A stretch of 64,000 nt of DNA from Ferrovibrio sp965278975 (GTDB taxonomy: Bacteria > Pseudomonadota > Alphaproteobacteria > Ferrovibrionales > Ferrovibrionaceae), in NCBI RefSeq assembly GCF_965278975.1, contig NZ_OZ257126.1, forward strand, positions 4,650,001 through 4,714,000, in the 5' to 3' direction. Each line of letters begins with the position of its first letter. The first letter of the stretch is position 1. The translations under genes and the position numbers were made by a program. This document shows positions 25,383 to 34,041 of this stretch, piece after piece. The notes beneath the pieces are model-generated. The model worked only from the letters and a program-made list of their open reading frames with translations. It did no database searches and was not told where the DNA came from.

Positions 25383-27161
25383 TCAGCGCGCCGCTGCCAA
25401 CCGCGCAATGCCATTCCGGGCCAGAAGCCGCAGGTTGCCGAGCAGCGGCAGCGCATAGGCCGCGGAAATCAGCGCCCAGACGAGTCCTTCGCGATTGCTC
25501 GGGCGCTCGATCAGCACCACCATCACCGCCGAGCAGAGCAGCAGCCAGGCGAGAATCGCTTCGCAGCGCAGCGTAATCGGCGATTCTGCCGCTTTATCGG
25601 GCACTGCAAAACCAGCGGCGAGACTGCCGCCGCGCGATGCCGCTCCAAAAGCCGCGAGCAGCAGGAATCCGGCAATCGGCAGCAAGGCATAATCGATGGG
25701 GAAATCGCGGTAGCGGCCAGCGATGCTGAGCATCAGATTCTGGTACAGCGCATAGAGCGCGAAGGCAGCGAACAGCCATTCACCCAGTCGCACGCGATAG
25801 AGCCGGCGATATTCCCCCAGCTTGGCTTCGCCCACCGTGTGATTGCCGAGCGGCAGATACAGCGGCGCGAAGGATTTCAGTTCGCGCAGCCGCCGCCCCA
25901 GACCGATAAAGGCGGCGCGCGGCGCGGCACTGCCGGAGAGCCGCTCCAGTACTTCGGAGAACAGCAGCAGCGCGAAGATCGATTGCAGCGCCAGCATGAT
26001 GAGGAATTCGCTGAAACGCAGCGTGCTGAAATTGTAGCTGACGCCATGTTCGACACAGGCCGCCAGGGCGGCGCCGCCGGCCTGCGCCAGCAGCACGGCG
26101 CCAAACATGCGCAGCGGCGGCAGGTTGACCAGGCGTGTGGCCTGCAAGACAGCCAGGATCAGGCCGATCAGGCTGGACAGCGCGGCATAGATCGACCAGT
26201 TGGGCAATTCGGAAAGCATGCCATCGGCATCGTATTTCGGATGGCGCAATTCATCGAGCAGGCCCCAGGCGCCGCCGACAGTGCCTTCCAGCGCCACTTT
26301 CCAGGGCTGGTCGAAAGCCTCGACCAGATTGTAATCGAGGTTCTTGGCGTCGGCGAGGCGGATGAAATCGCTGATGAAACTGGCCGCCTCATGGCGTGTC
26401 GGCACGGCTTCGCGGCGCGAACGGCCCAGCGACGGCCAGCCGACTTCGCCGATCAGGATCGGCTTGCCGGGCAGCTTGGCCTGCACGATGTTGTAGACAT
26501 CCAGGATATGCGGCATCGAGTGATCGACCGCGATCGGGATATCCTCCCAATAGGGCAGGAAATGCACCGTGACGAAATCGACTTCATCGAGCAGCTGCGG
26601 ATTACGCAGCCAGAATTCCCACACATCGGCGTAAGAGACCGGCTGCTTCACCGCCTGCTTGACGCGGCGGATATAGCTGATCAGCTGATCGACCGTGAGG
26701 TCCTTGCGCAGCAGCACTTCGTTGCCGACGATGATGCGCTTGATCGTATCGGGATAGCGGTTGGCCTGATCGATCAGTGCCTCGACCTCTTCCTCGTTCA
26801 CATTGGCGAGCCGGCCGAGCCAAGCCGAATGGGTCACCTCAAGGCCATAGCGGCCAGCGAGTTCCGGCACTGCCTCCAGACCCTCGCGCGAGGTATAGGT
26901 GCGCACGCCGCGCGCCACGGCGCGCACCGCGTTCAGGTCCTCGGCGATTTCCTCGCGCGTCGGGTAGGTCTTGGTGAGCGGACTCTGGCCGCGCTTGAAC
27001 GGCGCGAAAGACACGCTTTTCACCTGCCCGATGGGCTGGCCGATCGCGGTGTTGCCATAGGGCAGCGGGCGGTTCGGATACCACCAGGCGGCAGCATTGA
27101 GCAAAGCTGCCAGGGCCAGGAAGCACAGCAGATACAGAAAGCGGCGGGCCGGCGCGGTCAT
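25383..27161 (-). CDS. Membrane protein with GH17-like domain, beta-(1,6)-glucan synthase type
   Basis: 592 residues: an N-terminal signal anchor, a GH17-like TIM barrel (about residues 45-310) and eight or so C-terminal membrane helices. The two catalytic glutamates of GH17 are visible, Glu148 in IIVGNEVLL and Glu239 in IGEVGWPS. Proteins of this architecture are annotated as beta-(1,6) glucan synthases and resemble NdvC of Bradyrhizobium cyclic beta-(1,3),(1,6)-glucan synthesis; the barrel probably transglycosylates the glucan. It lies 35 bp after the GT2 gene, with which it is clearly paralogous over the barrel. Confidence 0.82.
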   Translation of the reverse strand: MTAPARRFLYLLCFLALAALLNAAAWWYPNRPLPYGNTAIGQPIGQVKSVSFAPFKRGQSPLTKTYPTREEIAEDLNAVRAVARGVRTYTSREGLEAVPELAGRYGLEVTHSAWLGRLANVNEEEVEALIDQANRYPDTIKRIIVGNEVLLRKDLTVDQLISYIRRVKQAVKQPVSYADVWEFWLRNPQLLDEVDFVTVHFLPYWEDIPIAVDHSMPHILDVYNIVQAKLPGKPILIGEVGWPSLGRSRREAVPTRHEAASFISDFIRLADAKNLDYNLVEAFDQPWKVALEGTVGGAWGLLDELRHPKYDADGMLSELPNWSIYAALSSLIGLILAVLQATRLVNLPPLRMFGAVLLAQAGGAALAACVEHGVSYNFSTLRFSEFLIMLALQSIFALLLFSEVLERLSGSAAPRAAFIGLGRRLRELKSFAPLYLPLGNHTVGEAKLGEYRRLYRVRLGEWLFAAFALYALYQNLMLSIAGRYRDFPIDYALLPIAGFLLLAAFGAASRGGSLAAGFAVPDKAAESPITLRCEAILAWLLLCSAVMVVLIERPSNREGLVWALISAAYALPLLGNLRLLARNGIARLAAAR

Positions 27162-27196
27162 CGTCGGTCTCTACTCGGATCGTTATGCGGCGGCGC

Positions 27197-29860
27197 CTAG
27201 TCGGCGCCGGCGCTGGGGTTGGGGGAGCCGGCTTTCGGCAGCGTGAACAGGCTGGGCACCGGGGCATTCTTCGCCACGTCGCCGGGCTTGCGGATGCGGC
27301 CCTTGGCGGTGGAGATCATCGCCAGGGCCAGCGTGGCGTAATACGGCAACGCCTGCGCCAGCATCACGATGCCCCAGAGCCGCGCTTCGGGATCCTGGCC
27401 GCCCTGGAAATTCCACATCGCGATGCCGGCGGCGGTGAGCAGGCCGCCGAGCAGGGATTCCTCGCGGGCAATGATCATCGCCTGCACCAGGGCTGGCTGG
27501 CCCTCATGCTTCGGCGTGCGGATGAACGGCAGCTTCGAGGTGAACAGGCCGGCGAGCATCGCCTTGGCGATGGTATAGGTGAGCGCCAGACCGGCCAGGC
27601 CGGCGCCAAGCCGCTGGCGGAAGCTGCATTCCACGCGGATCTTATAGAGCCACAGGAACTGCGCCACCTTGGCGATGAACACCGCCACCACCGGCAGCAG
27701 GAACAGGCCGAGCGGCAGTTCGAAATATTTCGGCATCACGATGACGCCGACGGTCCAGGCCAGCGAGGCGATGGCGAAAACCAGGCCGAGCGCATCGGCG
27801 AACCAGGGCAGCCAGCCGGCAACGAAATGATAGCGCTGCATCGGGTTGAGCTTGCGCGTGTCGCCCGGCAGCATGTCGCGCCAATGGCGCTTGAGAATCT
27901 GCACCGCGCCATAGGCCCAGCGATACCGCTGGGTCTTGTAGGCGCCGAAGCTATCCGGCGTCAGGCCGTAGCCGAAGCGGCGGTCGGTATAGATCGACTT
28001 CCAGCCACCGGCGAGCAGCCGCAGGCCCATCTCGCTATCCTCGCAGATGCACCATTCCGCCCACGGCCCGACATGGTCGATGGCGGCGCGGCGCACCAGC
28101 GTCATGGTGCCATGCTGGATGATGGCGTCGCGCTCATTCCGCTGCACCATGCCGATCTGGAAGAAACCGGCATATTCCCAGTTGATGTATTCCTTGAACG
28201 CATCTTCCTTCCAGTCGTAATGGTCCTGCGGTGCCTGCACGAAGCCCACATCCGGCTGGTCGAAATGCGGTACCAGGGCGCTGAGCCAGTCCGGCTCCAC
28301 CAGGTAATCGGCGTCGATCACGCCCACCACCTCGGTATCGCTTGCCATGTTGCGCAGCGCGAAATTCAGCGCGCCGGCCTTGAAGCCTTTCAGCGGCGAG
28401 ACATGGAAGAAGCGGAAGCGCGGCCCAAGCTTGGCGCAATGCGCCTCCACCGGGCGCCACACCGCCTCGTCCTTGGTATTGTTGTCGATCACCAGCACTT
28501 CGAAATTCGGGTAATCCATCGCCGCCAGCGCATCCAGCGTCTGCTTCAGCATCTCCGGCGGCTCGTTATAGGCCGGCACATGGATCGACACTTTCGGCCA
28601 GCTTTGGCGCGACAGGTCGGCCTTGTGCGGCAGGAACAGCCGCTTGCGCCGGCTGGACCAGATCACCTCGGACATTTCGAGGCCTTCCGCCAGCACCATG
28701 ATGAACAGCATCACCAGCAGCGGCAGCAGCATGGCCCACATCAGCGCCACGCCGGGACTCATATAGGTGCGGAAGCCGGTATCGACGACCCAGACGATGG
28801 CGGCGGCGACGACCTGGATCAGGCCGCCGAAGAACAGCCGGCCAGAGAAGCGCAGGTCGCTCCAGCGCGCCAGGAACCAGACCATCAGCGGCAGCGCGAT
28901 CAGGATCGAGCCGGCGGCAAGCTGCGGCCAGTGCGGCCGGTCTTCCACCGGGCCGATCATCGGGAATTTCGGCGTGCGGTCGGCGTTGTAGATGCCCCAA
29001 TAGGCGCCCACCGAGCCTTCGATGTTGCGCTTCCAGGGCTGGTCGAAGGCCTCCATGATGAAATAGTCGAGGCCGCGCGTATTGGCGATGTTGAGGAAGT
29101 GGCGCAGGAAAGTGGCCTGCGAGGTCGGACTCGGCACGGCTTCGCGACGCGTGCGGCCTTCCGACGGCCAGCCGATCTCGGTGATCACCACCTTCTTGGT
29201 CGGGTGCGCGTCCTTCACCTGCTGATAACGGCCGAGCGCGTATTCCACCGCCTTGTCCGGCGACTGGCCTTCCCAATAGGGCAGCAGATGGATGGCGATG
29301 AAATCGACCTCGCGGCCAAGCTGCGGATAGCGCAGCCAGATATCCCAGGTCTCGGCGGTGGAGATTTCCACGCCGGTGCCGGCAAGCTCGGTGCGCACAC
29401 GGCGGATATACTGGATCAGATCGGAAATCGGCATGTCGAGCCGCAGCATGGTCTCGTTGCCGACCAGCACGCGGCGCACATTCTTGTTCTGCTTCACGAT
29501 GCGCACGAGGTTGGTGATTTCTTCCTCGTTGCGCTCAAGCCGGCCATCGAGCCAGATGCCTTGCAGCACTTCCATGCCATAGCGGCTGGCAATCGGCGCG
29601 ATCTCGCCCTGGCCATCCAGCGCCGAGTAGGTGCGCAGATACTTCACCTTGCTCGAAAGCAATTGCAGGTCGCGGTCGATCTCGTCGCTGCTGGGATATT
29701 TCTTCTGCTGCGGCCCCTGGTCGGCCTGGAACGGCGAGTAATCGACGCCGTTGATCAATTCACCCCAGGGACGCGGCTCCACCGGCGGATTGAGATAAAT
29801 CCACCCGGCGATGTTGGCGGCGATGACGAGAAGAAGGACGAACAGTCCCGAATAGCGCAT
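27197..29860 (-). CDS. GH17-GT2 fusion, beta-(1,3)-glucosyltransferase type
   Basis: 887 residues. N-terminal signal anchor, GH17-like barrel (about 35-305; Glu136 in VLVGNETML and Glu228 in ITEIGWPS), two membrane helices, a family 2 glycosyltransferase domain (about 422-660) and C-terminal helices. GT2 motifs are IHVPAYNEPPEMLKQTLDAL, DAD at 516-518, ED at 607-608 and QRYRW at 644-648, so both the transferase and barrel look active. The architecture matches NdvB-type beta-(1,3)-glucan synthases of Bradyrhizobium. With the next gene it probably makes and branches or cyclises a periplasmic or extracellular beta-glucan. Confidence 0.88.
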   Translation of the reverse strand: MRYSGLFVLLLVIAANIAGWIYLNPPVEPRPWGELINGVDYSPFQADQGPQQKKYPSSDEIDRDLQLLSSKVKYLRTYSALDGQGEIAPIASRYGMEVLQGIWLDGRLERNEEEITNLVRIVKQNKNVRRVLVGNETMLRLDMPISDLIQYIRRVRTELAGTGVEISTAETWDIWLRYPQLGREVDFIAIHLLPYWEGQSPDKAVEYALGRYQQVKDAHPTKKVVITEIGWPSEGRTRREAVPSPTSQATFLRHFLNIANTRGLDYFIMEAFDQPWKRNIEGSVGAYWGIYNADRTPKFPMIGPVEDRPHWPQLAAGSILIALPLMVWFLARWSDLRFSGRLFFGGLIQVVAAAIVWVVDTGFRTYMSPGVALMWAMLLPLLVMLFIMVLAEGLEMSEVIWSSRRKRLFLPHKADLSRQSWPKVSIHVPAYNEPPEMLKQTLDALAAMDYPNFEVLVIDNNTKDEAVWRPVEAHCAKLGPRFRFFHVSPLKGFKAGALNFALRNMASDTEVVGVIDADYLVEPDWLSALVPHFDQPDVGFVQAPQDHYDWKEDAFKEYINWEYAGFFQIGMVQRNERDAIIQHGTMTLVRRAAIDHVGPWAEWCICEDSEMGLRLLAGGWKSIYTDRRFGYGLTPDSFGAYKTQRYRWAYGAVQILKRHWRDMLPGDTRKLNPMQRYHFVAGWLPWFADALGLVFAIASLAWTVGVIVMPKYFELPLGLFLLPVVAVFIAKVAQFLWLYKIRVECSFRQRLGAGLAGLALTYTIAKAMLAGLFTSKLPFIRTPKHEGQPALVQAMIIAREESLLGGLLTAAGIAMWNFQGGQDPEARLWGIVMLAQALPYYATLALAMISTAKGRIRKPGDVAKNAPVPSLFTLPKAGSPNPSAGAD

Positions 29861-29874
29861 GGATGCCTGCGAAG

Positions 29875-29992
29875 CTGATACTGATGGGGCCTGATACTGC
29901 GTGAAGCGACTGGTACTGATGAAGGGCGGCCGTGCTGTCTGCGCCGCCGCCGCCCACCACGCTCTTTCCCGCCACGCGGACCATCGCGTGGC
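29875..29992 (-). promoter_or_regulatory. Upstream region of the glucan operon with direct repeats and a hairpin
   Basis: CTGATACTG occurs at 29875-29883 and again at 29891-29899, with a looser TACTGATG copy near 29914. Further upstream GCCACGCG/CGCGTGGC (29971-29992) forms an 8-bp stem with a 6-nt loop. The repeats lie 15-60 bp before the start of the GT2 gene and may be regulator sites; the hairpin may be an attenuator or the end of the preceding transcript. Confidence 0.35.
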
Positions 29993-30074
29993 ATGAGGAA
30001 ATAGCCGTGGAATATGGCGGCTTTACGGCGCCGGCGGACTATACCGCTGCCCCCGCCCAAGAGTCGAGAGCGAC

Positions 30075-30479
30075 CTAATCCCAGGCGGTGAAGCGCCATG
30101 TGTGGTCCCCCTGCCCGGCCAGGGCCATGCAGGAGTGGACGGCAACGTTGAACTCTCGGTAGTCATAGACCGGTTCCCAGCGCGTGGTGCAGGTTTGATT
30201 GTTGTCAACGACATGGCAATGGCGTTTGCCGTCCCGCCCGGTCCAGCATTTCGTAATCGGCTCGCCGATGCATTTGGTGACCCGGCGTTCGTCGACCAGC
30301 CGGATCAGCGGGTCATTCCTGACCTTGCAATCCTTATAGGTCGCATAAGCGGCGTAGCAGGCGCCGCGGTCCAGCGCCGTCATGCAGCTCACCCCGGCAC
30401 AGCCGCCCAGGCCCAGCAGCAGCCCCGCCAGCAGCCCTGCCAAGAGCCCTGGCCGCACCCATCCCCCACCCCTCGTCAT
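30075..30479 (-). CDS. Cysteine-rich putative lipoprotein
   Basis: 134 residues with a Leu/Gly-rich signal (LLAGLLAGLLLGLGGC) ending in a lipobox. The mature part has nine or ten cysteines (for example SCMTALDRGACYAAYATYKDC, TKCIGEPITKCWTG, HCHVV), which suggests disulfide bonds in the periplasm. I do not recognise a family. It lies between the Lrp gene and the glucan genes on the same strand but is separated from both by more than 100 bp. Confidence 0.65.
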   Translation of the reverse strand: MTRGGGWVRPGLLAGLLAGLLLGLGGCAGVSCMTALDRGACYAAYATYKDCKVRNDPLIRLVDERRVTKCIGEPITKCWTGRDGKRHCHVVDNNQTCTTRWEPVYDYREFNVAVHSCMALAGQGDHTWRFTAWD

Positions 30480-30588
30480 GGTCGCCTCCGCAGGGGGCGG
30501 AACCCATGTCTGCCCCCTGGGGTGGCATGACTAAGCCGCGATCACGCCGCCAGCACGGCGGCATTGCGGCGAATTCACGGCATTTCTC

Positions 30589-31059
30589 TCAACTCAGCGG
30601 CAGCGGCGCGGCGGTCTTGATGATGCGGATGGCGAAATTCGAGCGGATGTCCTTCACCATGTCGAGCACCAGCAGGCGCTCGTTTAGTACCCGCTCATAA
30701 GCCTTGAGATCGGGCACCACCACCTCGACCAGGAAATCCGCCTCGCCGGACACCATATGCGCCGCCACCACTTCCGGGATGGCGGCCAGATGGGCCTGCA
30801 AGGCCTGGGAATCATCGATGCGGTGGCGGGCGGCCTTGATCTCGACGAACACGGTGAGGCCGAGGCCGACCTTGTCGCGGTCCAGCACGCTGCGGTAGCC
30901 GGTGATATAGCCCTCAGCTTCCAGCCGCTTCACCCGCCGCAGGCAGGGCGATGGCGACAGGCCGACCCGCTCGGCCAGCTCGACATTGCTCAGGCGGCCA
31001 TCCGCCTGCAATGCGGCGAGAATGGCATGATCGAAGCGGTCCAGGGCATCACTTGGCAT
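30589..31059 (-). CDS. Lrp/AsnC family transcriptional regulator
   Basis: A 156-residue regulator with an N-terminal HTH (LSNVELAERVGLSPSPCLRR) and a C-terminal RAM domain (VFVEIKAARHRIDD, VSGEADFLVEVVVPDL). It is divergent from a DMT transporter and an aminotransferase gene; two palindromes lie in the 105-bp gap. Lrp-type proteins sense amino acids, so control of amino acid export and transamination is a reasonable inference. Confidence 0.93.
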   Translation of the reverse strand: MPSDALDRFDHAILAALQADGRLSNVELAERVGLSPSPCLRRVKRLEAEGYITGYRSVLDRDKVGLGLTVFVEIKAARHRIDDSQALQAHLAAIPEVVAAHMVSGEADFLVEVVVPDLKAYERVLNERLLVLDMVKDIRSNFAIRIIKTAAPLPLS

Positions 31060-31064
31060 ATATT

Positions 31065-31099
31065 TTCATCCAATGATGAATTGTTGGCATAATATGCCA
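31065..31099. promoter_or_regulatory. Tandem palindromes, candidate Lrp-family operators
   Basis: TTCATC-caat-GATGAA (31065-31080) and TGGCAT-aat-ATGCCA (31085-31099) are perfect palindromes whose centres are about 20 bp apart, two helical turns. They sit immediately upstream of the lrp start and about 70-100 bp before the transporter start. Such phased sites suit the multimeric binding of Lrp proteins. Confidence 0.6.
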
Positions 31100-31164
31100 C
31101 AAACCCCGATGGAAATGTCTAAATTCGCAAGGACATGCCGGCGGCTTTGAACCATGATCGCGCC

Positions 31165-32151
31165 ATGACCAGTCCAGCCGCCGCCCTGCCCAAGCCTGCC
31201 GCTCCCACGGCCCTCCCGGCCCCCGCTTTGCCTGCCCCCGCTTTGCCTGCCCCCGTTTTGCCTGCCCCCGTTTTGCCTGCCCTGGGGGTCGCGGCGGCCC
31301 TCACCACCATGCTGCTCTGGGCCGCCGGGCTGGCGATCACCCGCTACGGCGTCACCGGTTCGCTGAGCCTGTGGGATGTTATCTTCCTGCGCCTCACCGC
31401 CCCGGCGATCATGCTGACGCCGCTGCTGTTCAAGCTCGGCCCCGGCTTCGCGCCTGGGCGTTATGGCTCGGTAAGCCTGGTGGTGCTCTGCGCCGGGCTG
31501 CCGTTTGTCTGCGCCAGCAGCGCCGGTACGCTGTTTGCCCCGGTGGCCCATGCCGGCGCGCTGATGCCCGGCACCATGCCGCTGTTCACCGCCCTGCTGG
31601 CCTGGCTGGTACTGCGCGAAACCGTGGGCCGCACCCGGTTGATCGGCTTCGCCTGCATACTGCTCGGCGTCATCGCGCTCGGCGGCTACCACCTGTTTGC
31701 CGGCGCGCCGGGCCTGTGGCGCGGCCATCTGCTGTTCCTGCTCGGCGGCTCGCTCTGGGCCACCTATACCCTGGCGGTGCGCCAGAGCGGCCTCAGTCCC
31801 TGGCATGGCGCGGCGGTGATCTACGTCTATTCCTGGCTGCTCTACCTGCCGATCTATTTCCTGGCCTTGCAGCCGCGCCTGCTGCAGGTGCCGCCCATGG
31901 AAATCGGCATCCAGGTGGCGCAGTCGATCTTCTCCGGCCTGGTCAGCATGTACACCTATGGCTATGCCGTGCGCAGCTTAGGGCCGGGCCGCGCCGCCGC
32001 CTTCGCCGCCCTGGTGCCGGCCCTGGCGGCCCTGCTGGCGATCCCGCTGCTGGGCGAATGGCCCGAGCCGGTGACCTGGGGCGGCATCGCCCTGATCGGC
32101 ACCGGCGTGGCCCTGGCCTCCGGCACGGTCAGCCTGCGGAGATTTCAGTGA
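31165..32151 (+). CDS. EamA/DMT family transporter with Pro/Ala repeat N-terminus
   Basis: An inner-membrane protein of 328 residues with two EamA repeats. Residues 1-40 are a Pro/Ala/Leu tail built from a 15-bp tandem repeat, which is cytoplasmic and unlikely to be part of the fold. The ATG at 31165 is used here; the frame extends to 31135. The real core starts at LGVAAALTTMLLWAAGLAIT, so a later start is possible. It overlaps the aminotransferase start in a TGATG and faces the Lrp gene, suggesting an amino acid exporter. Confidence 0.85.
   Translation: MTSPAAALPKPAAPTALPAPALPAPALPAPVLPAPVLPALGVAAALTTMLLWAAGLAITRYGVTGSLSLWDVIFLRLTAPAIMLTPLLFKLGPGFAPGRYGSVSLVVLCAGLPFVCASSAGTLFAPVAHAGALMPGTMPLFTALLAWLVLRETVGRTRLIGFACILLGVIALGGYHLFAGAPGLWRGHLLFLLGGSLWATYTLAVRQSGLSPWHGAAVIYVYSWLLYLPIYFLALQPRLLQVPPMEIGIQVAQSIFSGLVSMYTYGYAVRSLGPGRAAAFAALVPALAALLAIPLLGEWPEPVTWGGIALIGTGVALASGTVSLRRFQ
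31216..31275 (+). repeat. 15-bp coding minisatellite, four units
   Basis: Four tandem copies of a unit like CCTGCCCCCGCTTTG (31216-31230, 31231-31245, 31246-31260, 31261-31275), followed by a partial copy. The 15-bp period keeps frame and encodes repeating PAPAL/PAPVL pentapeptides at the N-terminus of the transporter. The first unit has CCGG for CCTG, and units three and four have GTTTTG. Confidence 0.9.
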
Positions 32152-33341
32152 TGGATTCTGCAATGCTGGATGACTTTCCGCTGCCGCAACCGTCCGGGCG
32201 CAGCGAAATCGAGATCTACCGCATGTGGCGCATCTACAATGCGCTGCTGGAGCGCAAGCGGCGCGGCGCGGCAGTGGTAAACCTGCTGGTCGGCGAGCCG
32301 TATTTCCCGCCGCCAAGCCGCGCCATCGCTGCCGCCGAAGCCGCCCTGCGCGCCGGCCCGATCCCCTACACCGAAGCCCTCGGCATGCGCCGCGTGCGCC
32401 AGGCCATCGCTGGCTACTATCGCCGCCGCCACGACCTGGAGATTCCGGCCGAGCGCATCGCCGTGACGGTCGGTTCTTCGTCGGGCTTCATGCTCAGCTT
32501 CCTCGCCGCCTTCGATGCCGGCCAGCGCGTCGCCGTGGTGGAACCGAGCTATCCGGCCTATCGCGGCGCGTTGCGCGCGGTGAACCTGGAGCCCTACCGC
32601 CTTGGCACTGATGCCGCTTCCGGCTTCCGCCCCACGGCGGCGATGATCGAGGCACTGCCCGCCGATATCGCCGGCGTGGTGCTGGCCAGCCCGGCCAATC
32701 CCACCGGCACCATGCTGCGCCGCGATGATCTGGCCGCGCTTTATGCCGCCAGCCGCCGCCGTGGCCTGTGGCTGATCGTGGATGAGTTGTATCACGGCGT
32801 CACCTATGGCGAGCCGGCCGAGACAATGCTGAGCCAGGGACCGGAAGCCATCGTGGTGAACGGCTTCTCGAAATACTGGGGCATGACCGGCTGGCGCATC
32901 GGCTGGCTGGTGCTGCCCGAGCGGCTGGTGCCGCGCGTCGAGGCATTGTCCGGCAGCCTGCAGATTTCCGCGCCGACGCTGTCGCAGCTTGCCGCCGAGG
33001 CGGTGCTGGAATCCGACGACGAGATGAATGAGCGCGTCGCGGTCTATGGCCGCAACCGCGCCCGCCTGCTGCAAGCCCTGCCCCGGCTGGGCCTGGACCG
33101 CATCGCGCCGGCCGATGGCGCCTTCTACCTGTTCTGCGACGTGAGTGCCTTCACTGACGATGCCGAGAGTTTCTGCCGCCGCATGCTGGATGAAACCGGC
33201 GTGGTGGTGGCCCCTGGCGACGACTTTGACACTGCAAATGGATCACATTTTGTCAGATTCTCCTTCTGCGTTGAGCCGGAGGTTGTGGACGAAGCAATCA
33301 ACCGACTCTCAGAGTGGTTGCCACGGCAGAACCGCCGTTAA
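32151..33341 (+). CDS. PLP-dependent class I/II aminotransferase
   Basis: Fold-type I aminotransferase of 396 residues. The PLP lysine lies in VNGFSKYWGMTGWRIGW, the cofactor Asp-x-x-Tyr in LIVDELYHGV, and the substrate Arg in FVRFSFCVE. The start ATG overlaps the transporter stop (TGATG); the open frame extends far upstream inside that gene but is a shadow. Its position behind a transporter under an Lrp-type regulator fits amino acid turnover. The amino donor and acceptor are unknown. Confidence 0.9.
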   Translation: MDSAMLDDFPLPQPSGRSEIEIYRMWRIYNALLERKRRGAAVVNLLVGEPYFPPPSRAIAAAEAALRAGPIPYTEALGMRRVRQAIAGYYRRRHDLEIPAERIAVTVGSSSGFMLSFLAAFDAGQRVAVVEPSYPAYRGALRAVNLEPYRLGTDAASGFRPTAAMIEALPADIAGVVLASPANPTGTMLRRDDLAALYAASRRRGLWLIVDELYHGVTYGEPAETMLSQGPEAIVVNGFSKYWGMTGWRIGWLVLPERLVPRVEALSGSLQISAPTLSQLAAEAVLESDDEMNERVAVYGRNRARLLQALPRLGLDRIAPADGAFYLFCDVSAFTDDAESFCRRMLDETGVVVAPGDDFDTANGSHFVRFSFCVEPEVVDEAINRLSEWLPRQNRR

Positions 33342-33467
33342 TAGCTGCTAATCCGCTTCCTCATTATTCCAAGCAAGCCATGTAATATTGCGTCGATTAG
33401 CGGATTTGTTATGATTCAATACTAGGCTGCCGAACTTCAGGCAGTTGTTCCGGTCGCAACGGTGTTC

Positions 33468-33965
33468 ATGGCCAAGCCGCAATTTCTTACTCCGCCGCAA
33501 GAGCTGAAGCGCAAGGCTGTCAACTTCAAGACCGGCTTCTCGGTCAATTTGACCGATTAGATCACTGAAAAGCTGGAAGCCACCATCGCTGCCAAAGGCG
33601 ACGACTTCGCGCTCGAAGTGATGGAAAAGCTGAAAACCATGCGCACCACCATCAACGGCGTGGGACCGGACAGCATCGCCCGCATGCTGATGCTGCCCTC
33701 GGTGGCCGAGATGGCGCTCGACATCAAGGGCATGGGCGGCACCTTCGGTTATCCGCTGCTGACCATGCTGGCGAAATCACTGAACGATTTCATCGGCGGG
33801 CTGGGCATGCCGACGGATGCGCAATTCGAGGTCATCCGCATCCATGTCGATGCCATGTATGTGATGCTCGGGCAGCATGTTACCGGCGTCGGCGGTGCCA
33901 GCGAAAAGGCCATGATGTCGATGCTGAACCGCGCCGTCGACAAGGTCGGCGAAAAAACCGACTGA
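33468..33965 (+). pseudogene. Hypothetical protein gene interrupted by one in-frame amber codon
   Basis: An ATG at 33468 opens a frame of 166 codons that is continuous except for a TAG at 33558-33560 (codon 31). The sequence reads MAKPQFLTPPQELKRKAVNF, KTGFSVNLTD, stop, ITEKLEATIAAKGDDFALEV and on to the TGA at 33963-33965. Composition and character are the same on both sides of the stop, so a single substitution (for example CAG, GAG or AAG to TAG) is likely. A shorter product could start at the ATG at 33618. The family is unknown to me. A GC-rich hairpin follows. Confidence 0.6.
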
Positions 33966-33974
33966 AACGCGAAA

Positions 33975-33997
33975 CGCCCGGGCTTTCGGCCCGGGCG
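33975..33997. terminator. GC-rich hairpin between convergent genes
   Basis: CGCCCGGGC pairs with GCCCGGGCG over 9 bp around TTTCG, 10 bp after the stop of the interrupted gene. It lies between two convergent genes and could serve both strands, but no long T-run follows on either side. Confidence 0.55.
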
Positions 33998-34041
33998 CTG
34001 CTGATTGCAAGAAAATCGAAGCTGTTAGTTGAGCGGCTGCC

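Noticed and set aside
25353..29878. Two long plus-strand frames opposite the beta-glucan genes
   Set aside because: Their sequences are compositionally odd (His, Gln, Arg-rich) and mirror the GH17 and GT2 genes, which carry all family motifs.
33558..33560. Amber codon as a pyrrolysine site
   Set aside because: No pylT, pylS or methylamine methyltransferase gene is visible and the organism type makes it very unlikely; mutation or error is simpler.
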